Source: Bacteroides sp. OM05-12 (lineage in GTDB: Bacteria > Bacteroidota > Bacteroidia > Bacteroidales > Bacteroidaceae). From it: a stretch of 20,232 nucleotides of DNA. Position 1 is the first letter of the stretch. The number at the start of each line of letters is the position of its first letter. This document shows positions 14,580-20,232 of the stretch, piece after piece. The stretch is taken from assembly GCF_003438995.1 (NCBI RefSeq), contig NZ_QSUN01000039.1, forward strand, positions 1-20,232, given 5' to 3'. The notes under the pieces are model-generated. The model had not been told where the DNA came from, did not search any database, and saw only the letters and a program-made list of their open reading frames with translations. A program made the position numbers and the translations under genes.

Positions 14580-14651
14580 AAGGCAGAGCCTTGTTTTTGC
14601 GGTAGCGTTCGTCTCACGCAGGGAATCACCCCCTGATTCTCAGGAAGTGAT
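14580..14651. other. further short hairpins right of the inverted repeat
   Basis: AAGGC-AGA-GCCTT followed by GTTTTT (14580-14597) looks like a weak terminator. ATCAC and CCTGA pair with TCAGG and GTGAT around TTC (14625-14651). Between them lies GTAGCGTTCG (14602-14611), a 10-base match to the hairpin at 13238-13247. No gene is supported in this part. Confidence 0.5.
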
Positions 14652-14723
14652 TGGAAAAAACACTCACCGTTCCGGAGAGTAGAAAGGATTTTTTTATTTA
14701 TTTGAAAAAAAACTCCGAAATTA

Positions 14724-14755
14724 TTTGCATAATAAACAAAACGTTATTATATTTG
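14724..14755 (+). promoter_or_regulatory. host-type promoter, near-consensus
   Basis: TTTG (14724-14727), 20 bases, TATATTTG (14748-14755): an exact match to both Bacteroidota boxes. The predicted start falls in the palindrome TGTGT-TAATG-ACACA (14759-14773), a possible operator. The promoter lies inside a longer TTG-started frame and shows that the gene must start at ATG 14777. Confidence 0.75.
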
Positions 14756-14776
14756 CAGTGTGTTAATGACACAGAG

Positions 14777-14953
14777 ATGTTTGATAAGGTTGAAGGTCTA
14801 AATGACCGTGAGGAAATGCTCGATCACTTGAGGTTCCTTATCCGATATGAAGAAGAAATTCTCGATGATGAAATTTTTTATTCTAAATCGGAATTCTACG
14901 ATGAGTTATTCGATACAATCATTATGATTGCCGATAATCTCAAAGAAGAATGA
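14777..14953 (+). CDS. small acidic hypothetical protein (58 aa)
   Basis: From ATG 14777 the product is 58 residues, MFDKVEGLNDREEMLDHLRF and onwards, very rich in Asp and Glu and helical throughout. The same frame extends back to a TTG at 14651, but that part spans a consensus promoter (14724-14755) and two hairpins, so the longer 100-residue version is unlikely. The leader is only about 15 bases with no Shine-Dalgarno motif. A stem-loop at 14960-14981 follows the stop. The small acidic composition is typical of phage accessory proteins. I do not recognise a family. Confidence 0.55.
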   Translation: MFDKVEGLNDREEMLDHLRFLIRYEEEILDDEIFYSKSEFYDELFDTIIMIADNLKEE

Positions 14954-14959
14954 AAGTTT

Positions 14960-14985
14960 GGGAGCCTCTTAGGAGGTTCCCTTTC
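14960..14985 (+). terminator. weak terminator-like hairpin
   Basis: GGGAGCCTC pairs with GAGGTTCCC (one G-U) around TTAG, followed by TTTC. The short T-run suggests partial termination, so the next gene could be reached by read-through; I see no clear promoter of its own. Confidence 0.5.
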
Positions 14986-15023
14986 ATCAACCTTATCAAC
15001 ATCTTCTAATTAACAATGCAGCT

Positions 15024-15446
15024 ATGGATAAAAATATAGAAGAAAAAATCAGAGGTCTTGTAGGTAAATTCCATCTTTTACGAACAAAAGAAGGGAGTGC
15101 GGAGTTTGACATATTATGGAAAGAGGTCAAAGCCTCCATTCCGGAAGAGAGTCGAAAAGAAGCCGGACAAATACTTCGTGATGAAATGACAAAGGCCCGC
15201 CAAAAGATGAAACGTACTGATATTGATGTTCGTAGTCAAATTGGAGATCTAAACGAAGTTTTGTCACTTTCTTACATAGCAAAACGGTATTTTCATAAAG
15301 ATAGAAGTTGGTTGGCTCAACGGGTCAATGGAAATATTGTAAACGGAAAACCATGTGCATTTACTCAAGAAGAATTAGATACTTTGAAATTTGCACTCGG
15401 AGATATAAAGAATAAGTTATCGGAAACCATATTAAACATCAAATGA
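15024..15446 (+). CDS. hypothetical protein, DUF5053-like
   Basis: The 140-residue protein is helical and basic. Its C-terminal half reads VLSLSYIAKRYFHKDRSWLA (about 79-98), QRVNGNIVNGKPCAFTQEEL (about 99-118) and then DTLKFALGDIKNKLSE. This resembles a recurring Bacteroidales family that I associate with DUF5053, from memory only. The SYIAKRYF...SWL...NG...FT.EEL pattern is what one expects of a Cro-like or XRE-type helix-turn-helix, so a DNA-binding regulator is possible. It is followed by two terminators (15462-15516). It sits in the accessory block and its targets are unknown. Confidence 0.6.
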   Translation: MDKNIEEKIRGLVGKFHLLRTKEGSAEFDILWKEVKASIPEESRKEAGQILRDEMTKARQKMKRTDIDVRSQIGDLNEVLSLSYIAKRYFHKDRSWLAQRVNGNIVNGKPCAFTQEELDTLKFALGDIKNKLSETILNIK

Positions 15447-15461
15447 ACATTAACACACTAG

Positions 15462-15516
15462 AGAGGGACACCGATACTCCCTCTTTTTTTTAGCTTCCAC
15501 TTAGGAGGCTTTTTTA
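15462..15516 (+). terminator. tandem terminators
   Basis: AGAGGGA/TCCCTCT with eight T (15462-15491) is followed at once by AGCTTCC/GGAGGCT with six T and A (15492-15516). Two terminators in tandem isolate the lipoprotein gene from the upstream genes. Confidence 0.8.
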
Positions 15517-15548
15517 TTTGGTAATGTCAAGGATTATTCTCACCTTTG
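15517..15548 (+). promoter_or_regulatory. host-type promoter of the lipoprotein gene
   Basis: TTTG (15517-15520), 20 bases, CACCTTTG (15541-15548), one base from TAnnTTTG. It starts directly after the tandem terminators, and ATG 15578 lies about 30 bases downstream. Confidence 0.55.
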
Positions 15549-15577
15549 AAACGTTAACCAACGAAAAACATTATTTT

Positions 15578-16039
15578 ATGAAAAAGATTTTAGCTTTACT
15601 TTTATTATCACTTTCTCTAATTTCATGTTCTACTTACCTGCCAGCTCCAAGATCGTATATTGGTTTTGTAGATTATGCTCCTTTTACAGAAAAAGGTATA
15701 TTTATTACTGAATCTAATTCTGTTAGCTTTAATTATGAGCCGATAGGAAGCATTTTGGTTGAAGAAACCGGAGGTTGGGGCTATAAGAACCCAAAAATTG
15801 GAAATAATAAGGGGAGTCATAATGATGACTACCTGGCACCAGTCTTTCGTTCTATGGCAAAAAAAATATATTATCCTGAGAAATTACAAACGGCCTTTGA
15901 CAATTTAGCAATTAAATTGAAAGAACTAAATGCTAATGGCATTATCAATTTGAAAATATCATATTATAAGGAGGTTGATTCTAAGAGCAAACTACTTGTT
16001 GGCAAGATTATTGTTACAGGTATGGCAATAAAAAGATAA
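15578..16039 (+). CDS. phage-encoded lipoprotein
   Basis: From ATG 15578 the 153-residue product starts MKKILALLLLSLSLISCSTY. This is a lipoprotein signal peptide: basic N-terminus, Leu-rich core and lipobox LISC with Cys17. The mature part is about 137 residues, and its last third (LNANGIINLKISYYKEV, then KIIVTGMAIKR) resembles the strand pattern of YbjQ-like domains, a weak hint only. The frame continues upstream to 15518, but that part overlaps the promoter and would put 20 residues before the signal peptide. A single gene with its own promoter between terminators is typical of a moron expressed by the lysogen. Superinfection exclusion or surface alteration is possible but unproven. Confidence 0.75.
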   Translation: MKKILALLLLSLSLISCSTYLPAPRSYIGFVDYAPFTEKGIFITESNSVSFNYEPIGSILVEETGGWGYKNPKIGNNKGSHNDDYLAPVFRSMAKKIYYPEKLQTAFDNLAIKLKELNANGIINLKISYYKEVDSKSKLLVGKIIVTGMAIKR

Positions 16040-16054
16040 TATTTAAGAATTTAT

Positions 16055-16085
16055 TTTGCATTCTCAAATATAATCTTCATATTTG
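16055..16085 (+). promoter_or_regulatory. host-type promoter of the structured leader
   Basis: TTTG (16055-16058), 19 bases, CATATTTG (16078-16085), one base from consensus. The sequence ATATTTGCAGTG is identical around the promoter at 14748-14760. Transcription would start close to 16092, within the first GCTAAACAGTTAC copy. Confidence 0.6.
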
Positions 16086-16089
16086 CAGT

Positions 16090-16166
16090 GCTAAACAGTT
16101 ACGGACTATTTCCGTATCGCAGAGCGCGGTTAATGCTCAACGACACTCGTGGGCTTTTTTTTATGC
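16090..16166 (+). ncRNA. candidate short leader RNA ending in a terminator
   Basis: Starting at the predicted transcription start, the RNA would carry CTAAACAGTTAC at its 5' end, a hairpin ACGGA-CTATT-TCCGT (16101-16115), and a stem GCTC.ACG/CGT.GGGC (about 16135-16154) followed by eight T, a terminator. The product would be about 70 nt. No ORF fits. It can be a small RNA or an attenuated leader of the operon beginning at 16299. Confidence 0.45.
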
Positions 16167-16294
16167 CCCCAAATTTTTGATATAGGCGGTTGCCTTTCCC
16201 ATTACTCTTTTGCTCTACGAGCGGAACCTGTAACTGTTTAGCGACACGGGAAATGGCAACCGTTTTAATTTGCCTAAATGCTAAACAGTTACAG
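16090..16294. repeat. three-copy GCTAAACAGTTAC repeat around a long hairpin
   Basis: GCTAAACAGTTAC occurs on the + strand at 16090-16102 and 16280-16292, and its exact reverse complement at 16230-16242. Copies 2 and 3 extend to a 15-base inverted pair (16228-16242 and 16280-16294). Copy 2 lies in the loop of a long hairpin in which CGGTTGCCTTTCCC (16187-16200) pairs with GGGAAATGGCAACCG (16248-16262, one bulged base). A small stem GCTC-TAC-GAGC (16212-16222) lies in the same loop. Copy 3 ends five bases before ATG 16299. In RNA, copy 2 can pair with copy 1 or copy 3 but not both. Confidence 0.7.
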
Positions 16295-16298
16295 TAAG

Positions 16299-16499
16299 AT
16301 GAAAAAAAGAAATCAAAAGCCGGAAACAAAGTATGTTTCTGCAGAAAAAATCCAAAAGTATTTAATGGAATTGTCGGAGGTATTTTCCGATTGTAAGCGT
16401 GTACGTGCTCAAAAGTGTGAGGACGGGGTTAAAATTTTATCCAATGGAGGATACTTGCAGATATCTATTGTCAATACTCAGAAAGGAGGTGGGCTATGA
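16299..16499 (+). CDS. small basic hypothetical protein (66 aa)
   Basis: From ATG 16299 the product is 66 residues, MKKRNQKPETKYVSAEKIQK and onwards, basic at the N-terminus and ending QKGGGL. An upstream ATG at 16278 would add seven residues but lies across the repeat copy 3, so 16299 is preferred. Copy 3 of the repeat occupies the ribosome-binding site position. It is the first of three small genes joined by ATGA overlaps. I do not recognise a family. Confidence 0.6.
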   Translation: MKKRNQKPETKYVSAEKIQKYLMELSEVFSDCKRVRAQKCEDGVKILSNGGYLQISIVNTQKGGGL

Positions 16500-16759
16500 C
16501 ACACAATATTGATGGAGCAAAACTAACACCGAAAGTCATTAATGAACTTATTGAACTCCAAACCAAAGGCAGTGCACTAATTTACAGGGAACAAATAGAA
16601 AATATCATTGATTTCTTATTGGAATGCCATATTTTAGATGATTCACATCCTGCAATGATTCTTGATTTCATTATTAATCTGAGGGAAATAGAAAGTAGTT
16701 TATATAATATGCTGCCTGAAGAGGATGTAACCATTGTTACGAAAGGAGGCGCGAAATGA
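16496..16759 (+). CDS. small acidic hypothetical protein (87 aa)
   Basis: The 87-residue product is mostly helical and acidic (KVINELIELQTKGSALIYRE, then ENIIDFLLECHILDD). It starts in an ATGA overlap and is preceded by GAAAGGAGGTGGGCT, an almost perfect Shine-Dalgarno sequence, unusual for Bacteroidota. Its own end again contains an AAAGGAGG for the next gene. The function is unknown. The tight coupling implies that the three proteins are made together, possibly as partners. Confidence 0.65.
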   Translation: MTHNIDGAKLTPKVINELIELQTKGSALIYREQIENIIDFLLECHILDDSHPAMILDFIINLREIESSLYNMLPEEDVTIVTKGGAK

Positions 16760-16965
16760 AACTTATATACTCTATCAATGCGGATATGTCAGGTGCTCTT
16801 TGTGTCGCTAAAGAAATTGTTTCGATTACCGGTATGACGCCCGAACTCATTGAAGTAGATGAATCCACAAAAGTAAAATACAACAAAATAGATTCATTTA
16901 AAGTTGAAAAGGGTGAAATGGGGATTGAGGATTATATCAATAGGAACAAAATTATTGATAAATAA
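16756..16965 (+). CDS. small hypothetical protein (69 aa)
   Basis: The 69-residue product begins MKLIYSINADMSGALCVAKE and appears to be a small alpha/beta protein. The ATG overlaps the previous stop (ATGA) and follows GAAAGGAGGCGCGAA, a strong ribosome binding site. It is the last gene of the small operon; a terminator at 16998-17030 follows. No recognised family. Confidence 0.65.
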   Translation: MKLIYSINADMSGALCVAKEIVSITGMTPELIEVDESTKVKYNKIDSFKVEKGEMGIEDYINRNKIIDK

Positions 16966-16997
16966 AGAGATTTCAACATTTTGTCTCATTAATAATT

Positions 16998-17030
16998 GCC
17001 CTGATTGGTTTTACTAGTCAGGGCTTTTTT
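16998..17030 (+). terminator. terminator ending the accessory block
   Basis: GCCCTGA (16998-17004) pairs perfectly with TCAGGGC (17018-17024), followed by six T. Late promoter P3 begins two bases further on. Confidence 0.85.
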
Positions 17031-17032
17031 GT

Positions 17033-17067
17033 GTCCTTTTTCAAAGGAGATTTACGAAGTAAATTTG
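17033..17067 (+). promoter_or_regulatory. candidate late promoter P3 (neck/portal unit)
   Basis: GTCCTTTT (17033-17040), exactly 19 bases, TAAATTTG (17060-17067). It is the same architecture as P1 and P2, directly behind a terminator. The predicted start near 17074 fits ATG 17088. Confidence 0.65.
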
Positions 17068-17087
17068 CTACATAAAATAATGGGGTG

Positions 17088-17546
17088 ATGGATGATACGG
17101 AAAATAGAGAGTTAAAATTACTATTTATTCAGGAAGAATTATCTCAGCATGGAGAATGGCTTTGTGATGAATTTACAGCAGCACTTGAGAAACAAAAACT
17201 GATTGAGTCCGGAGATCTGGAGGGCAGCGTGAATTATAGCGGATTTACGTCCGGTGATGATCCGGGATTAAAAGTTTCTTTTCTGACTTATGGCCGTGCC
17301 TTTGAAATCGCCGGGGCAAGAGCTAAAAACAAAAACCAATGGTCAACCGATACAAACCGTGCAGTTTGGGGAATAAAAGAAAATAGAGTCAAAAAAAAGA
17401 ATACACGATGGTATGCAAGAAATATGTACGGAGGATTGAATCGACTCATATCCCGGATAATGTATGGATTAAGTGAAGTAGAAATAGAGAGGTTAAAAGG
17501 AATTATTGCTGAACGAAAAATGAGTTTAAATAATGGAGAAAGTTAA
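17088..17546 (+). CDS. probable neck protein, HK97 gp10-like
   Basis: The 152-residue protein (ATG 17088; a GTG at 17085 adds one residue) is the first gene of the portal unit. It has a helical N-terminus and then SGDLEGSVNYSGF (about 45-57), comparable with the TGxLxxS segment of HK97 gp10-type head-tail connection proteins. A beta hairpin (LKVSFLTYGRAFEIAG, about 64-79) and a basic region (ENRVKKKNTRWYARN) follow. Such proteins join head and tail. It overlaps the portal start by 14 bases. The family match is by pattern only; another minor virion protein is possible. Confidence 0.45.
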   Translation: MDDTENRELKLLFIQEELSQHGEWLCDEFTAALEKQKLIESGDLEGSVNYSGFTSGDDPGLKVSFLTYGRAFEIAGARAKNKNQWSTDTNRAVWGIKENRVKKKNTRWYARNMYGGLNRLISRIMYGLSEVEIERLKGIIAERKMSLNNGES

Positions 17547-18879
17547 GAAAATAGGAACATTTAGTTTTGTGGATACGGCTCAAGGTACCTATGCGCTAAA
17601 TATGAGTATCAGGGATGATATGACTACGTTTTTTAATGGTACTTCCGGCAATTGGGACGGAGATCCGATAACTGTTGGTGGCGTCAGGGTTGTGCCTTGG
17701 GGAGCAAATAACAATATGCCTGTTGCCATTCGTGATTTACTGGAGAAAAACAATTTAGGCCCCGGTATATTAGACAGGAAAACGGGGTTGCTGTATGGGC
17801 AAGGTCCTATGTTATATCGGATAAATGTTGTGAATAACGAGCGAATTCAAGAATGGCTGATAGACGATGAAATCCAGGAATGGCTGGATAGTTGGGATTA
17901 TAAACAATATATCCGGAGCGCATTTGTAGAATATACCCACATGAAAGGTGTTTTCGCCAAATATTATTGTGCAAAGTCTTTGCGAATAGGGAAACCTTGG
18001 ATCACAAGGCTTGAGTGCCTGCATAGCAAAGATTGCCTTTTGGAATATCCTGAAAACGGTAGCCGGATGCTTGATGATGTGAAGCATATACTAACGGGTG
18101 ATATTGAGAATAACCGTAACCTGAAACTCTATCCGGTTTTTGACAAATGGAGTCCGACTGCATTTGAGACGGCCATCAAATACCATTCCATACGGAGTTT
18201 TGGACGTAATTTGTATTCTATTTCCAGTTTTACAGGATCAATCCCCTGGCTTAGAAATGCTAATAACCTGCCGGAAATAATCGAATATCTGAACGACAAT
18301 ATGATTGCTGCTGCATATATTGTACATGAGCCTGCAGCGTATTGGGAAGAAAAGCGGGAATTGGTTTATTCGCTTCATCCGGACTGGACTGATAGTGAAA
18401 TCGAAAAAGAGATGAACAAACTGCGTGATAAAGTAGTAGAAACCATTGCTGATGTCATGGCAGGGAAAAAGAATGCGGGTAAATTTTTCACCTGTGTGGA
18501 TTTTATTGATCCGCAAGGTAACAAACAAGAATGGAAGATTGAGCCAATTGAGATGAATGTCGATAAATATATTTCGGCACAAGCGGAAATCAGCCGTATC
18601 GCCGACAGCTCTACAACTTCCGGCTTTGGTTTGAACCCTGCACTTTCCAATATTATTATTGATGGGAAAGGAGATTCCGGAAGCCAAATGCTCTATGCTC
18701 TCAAGATATTCTATGGTGCCGACACTCAGATTCCGGAAGATATCGCTTTAGAAGCAATTAATGATGCTATTCGTATCAACTTTCCTCAAAAGAAGGGCAT
18801 ATTCTTGGGTATGTATCGCAAGGTGATTAATAAAGAAGATTCTGTTTCTACTAAAGACAGGGTAACTAACCAGGTGTAA
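17533..18879 (+). CDS. portal protein
   Basis: The 448-residue protein fits a phage portal, the dodecameric ring through which DNA enters the head. Features are GANNNMPVAIRDLLEKN near residue 57, LDRKTGLLYGQGPMLYRI (about 80-97), the repeated aromatic/charged helices of the stem and wing (about 200-310), and SGFGLNPALSNIIIDGK followed by SGSQMLYALKIFYGAD (about 363-397), the type of segment seen in portals of Bacteroidales phages. The size matches the family. The start overlaps the preceding gene by 14 bases, and the next gene begins two bases after its stop. It is separated from TerL by the accessory block. Confidence 0.75.
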   Translation: MEKVKKIGTFSFVDTAQGTYALNMSIRDDMTTFFNGTSGNWDGDPITVGGVRVVPWGANNNMPVAIRDLLEKNNLGPGILDRKTGLLYGQGPMLYRINVVNNERIQEWLIDDEIQEWLDSWDYKQYIRSAFVEYTHMKGVFAKYYCAKSLRIGKPWITRLECLHSKDCLLEYPENGSRMLDDVKHILTGDIENNRNLKLYPVFDKWSPTAFETAIKYHSIRSFGRNLYSISSFTGSIPWLRNANNLPEIIEYLNDNMIAAAYIVHEPAAYWEEKRELVYSLHPDWTDSEIEKEMNKLRDKVVETIADVMAGKKNAGKFFTCVDFIDPQGNKQEWKIEPIEMNVDKYISAQAEISRIADSSTTSGFGLNPALSNIIIDGKGDSGSQMLYALKIFYGADTQIPEDIALEAINDAIRINFPQKKGIFLGMYRKVINKEDSVSTKDRVTNQV

Positions 18880-18880
18880 T

Positions 18881-19729
18881 ATGGCAAAAAAAAGAGAAAT
18901 AGACTTTCCTGATTGTTGGGAAGAACTGTTCCCTACAGAATGGATGTATTTGCTCAAACTTCATTTCAAATTGCAGATGAAACAGAATGTCACACTCCGG
19001 GATGTGAAATGTGAATGGTGCCGTTTTGTTCTTTCCAATCGGGGGATAAACAAAAAGGATAACATAGACTATTTCGTGCTCATTGATAATCTGGCCGACA
19101 CATTGACGTGGATGTATCAGGAATCAGAAGATGGCAAAGAAATAACTATGAATTTTGAAACAACAAAAAATTTACTACCGGAATGGAAATATCTGAAAGG
19201 GCCTCTTAGTCATGGCAGTGATCTTACTTTTGGAGAATTCAGAAGTGCCGTGCAAATGATGAATAGCTATAATGAAACGAAAGATGTGTTTTTCCTGCAG
19301 GCGCTATGTGGAATACTCTATCGTAAACCGGGAATGAAAATAGGCAAATCTGATTTTGATGGTCTGTACAGGGAGCAATTTTTGCAAACACGGATAAATT
19401 TCTATGCTGACCGGGCAAAAATAATTCCTGTTCAGATTATGTGGGGAATATATGTATGGTTTAGTTACTTCTGCTGGTATTTGTTGAACGGAACGTTTAT
19501 TATCGACGGTAATGAGTTATGTTTTTCTTCTGTCTTTTCCCGGAATAAAAAAGAAGATGACGGACAACCTAAAGAACAAAGTTTAGGCATGAACGGAGTG
19601 CTTTTCTCTGTTGCGGAAAGCGGTGTGTTCGGAAACTTTGATGAAACAGACAACACCTTATTGCTCAAAGTTATGATGAAGCTCCTTTCTGATAAAATGC
19701 AAGCGGATGAAATTTTACGTAAAATATAA
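18881..19729 (+). CDS. hypothetical structural-unit protein (282 aa)
   Basis: The 282-residue product begins one base after the portal stop. It is helical, with an aromatic-rich hydrophobic segment (about 183-207, VQIMWGIYVWFSYFCWYLLN) that could be membrane-associated or a buried core helix. There is no signal peptide. Its fixed place between portal and connector suggests a virion or assembly role. I do not recognise the family, and the hydrophobic segment is unusual for a head-neck protein. Confidence 0.65.
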   Translation: MAKKREIDFPDCWEELFPTEWMYLLKLHFKLQMKQNVTLRDVKCEWCRFVLSNRGINKKDNIDYFVLIDNLADTLTWMYQESEDGKEITMNFETTKNLLPEWKYLKGPLSHGSDLTFGEFRSAVQMMNSYNETKDVFFLQALCGILYRKPGMKIGKSDFDGLYREQFLQTRINFYADRAKIIPVQIMWGIYVWFSYFCWYLLNGTFIIDGNELCFSSVFSRNKKEDDGQPKEQSLGMNGVLFSVAESGVFGNFDETDNTLLLKVMMKLLSDKMQADEILRKI

Positions 19730-19733
19730 TATT

Positions 19734-20232
19734 ATGATATTCAATAAACAAAACAAAGGTACTGAGGAATTGCGGGAACTTACCGGAAATTATTATAAGA
19801 ACAATGATTTCTCCAAAGTTTCGGCACAAATAGAGTTAGTAACGGAAGAAGTCACTGCCATTATCGGACAAAAAATCTATAAAAAGGCAGAAAAAGCCTA
19901 TACGGAGAATAGTGAAGATAAGGACATCCAAAAACTGATCCGGAAGATACAGCACCCGATTGCAATTATGGCAACATTACGAATGTATCAACGTAATGAC
20001 CTGAGCCATGAAGATGATGGACGCAAGTTCAAAATAGATGGTGTTAATGAGAAATTACCTTGGCAATGGCAACTTGACAGGGATGATGAATTACACTTGG
20101 AAGATTATTATAAAGCACTTGATGCTCTGATTCGTTATTTAAATGAAAATGATTATTCGGAATGGAAACAGGAAAGGGTGCGCCCGTCAAGGCGGCATAA
20201 CAAACGTCTCTTTAGCAAGAGATTAGGTAAGT
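19734..20232 (+). CDS. head-tail connector-like protein, DUF6712-type (partial)
   Basis: ATG 19734 opens a frame that runs off the window after 166 codons without a stop. The N-terminus MIFNKQNKGTEELRELTGNY is followed by VSAQIELVTEEVTAIIGQKI (about 29-48), RKIQHPIAIMATLRMYQRND and a basic segment near the end (RPSRRHNKRLFSKR). The pattern of a helical bundle in which the protein describes its own Ile-Gly-Lys helix resembles the Bacteroidales DUF6712 connector proteins, from memory. Position after the portal fits a connector or head-completion role. The 3' end is missing. Confidence 0.5.
   Translation, partial: MIFNKQNKGTEELRELTGNYYKNNDFSKVSAQIELVTEEVTAIIGQKIYKKAEKAYTENSEDKDIQKLIRKIQHPIAIMATLRMYQRNDLSHEDDGRKFKIDGVNEKLPWQWQLDRDDELHLEDYYKALDALIRYLNENDYSEWKQERVRPSRRHNKRLFSKRLGK

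Noticed and set aside
12151..14650. Insertion sequence or transposon carrying the cassette
   Set aside because: No transposase and no flanking direct repeat were found, so transfer is only suggested.
14651..14776. 5' extension of the 58-aa gene from TTG 14651
   Set aside because: It overlaps a near-consensus promoter and a hairpin, so it would not be transcribed in that form.
15518..15577. 20-residue extension ahead of the lipoprotein
   Set aside because: It starts within the -33 box and would place extra residues before a normal signal peptide.
16099..16329. 76-codon minus-strand ORF over the structured leader
   Set aside because: It covers hairpins and a terminator and has no protein-like pattern.
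18238..18687. 149-codon ORF on the minus strand inside the portal gene
   Set aside because: Antisense shadow of a supported gene, with no promoter or coherent domain.

Overview
The window looks like part of a temperate tailed phage (prophage) of a Bacteroidales host such as Bacteroides or Parabacteroides. The evidence is AT-rich DNA, every supported gene on the + strand, promoters of the Bacteroidota type (TTTG, 19-21 bases, TAnnTTTG), and recognisable virion genes: S49-type head protease, major capsid protein, small and large terminase, portal and a connector. No integrase, lysis gene, tRNA or CRISPR array is visible, and both ends are cut inside genes.

Layout. 1-3099: early genes, namely four small unknowns and then a VapE/VirE-type P-loop replication protein. 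3100-3413: an AT-rich non-coding stretch full of TACTAC/GTAGTA motifs, a candidate origin or operator. 3414-4417: two unknown genes between replication and structure. 4470-7474: head unit (S49 protease, capsid protein with a long coiled-coil N-terminus, a third probable virion protein). 7588-12150: a Stealth/GT-A-like transferase, a gene whose frame is broken near its start, a single-HKD phospholipase-D-like protein, a small-terminase candidate, an unknown and TerL. 12151-16965: accessory block between TerL and portal. It holds an anti-restriction cassette (ArdC-like protein and a SAM-methyltransferase-like protein without a visible NPPY motif), a strong 21-bp inverted repeat, small unknowns, a lipoprotein, and a structured leader with a three-copy repeat before a three-gene operon. 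17088-20232: neck/portal unit, running off the end.

How it works together. The three structural units (starting near 4470, 7588 and 17088) are each preceded by the same bipartite sequence, GTCCTTTT, exactly 19 bases, TAnnTTTG. Two of these sit directly behind a terminator. I read this as a phage-specific late promoter whose -33 element differs from the host TTTG. The accessory genes between the late units instead carry host-like promoters, as expected for genes expressed in the lysogen. The gene order (protease-capsid, then terminase, then portal) is rearranged relative to the usual terminase-portal-protease-capsid order.

The observations most worth following are the late-promoter triad, the CCC-TAA frame break inside a perfect hairpin at 8421-8470, the three-copy repeat leader at 16055-16299, the PLD-like protein beside the terminase genes, and the TACTAC array behind the VapE-like gene.
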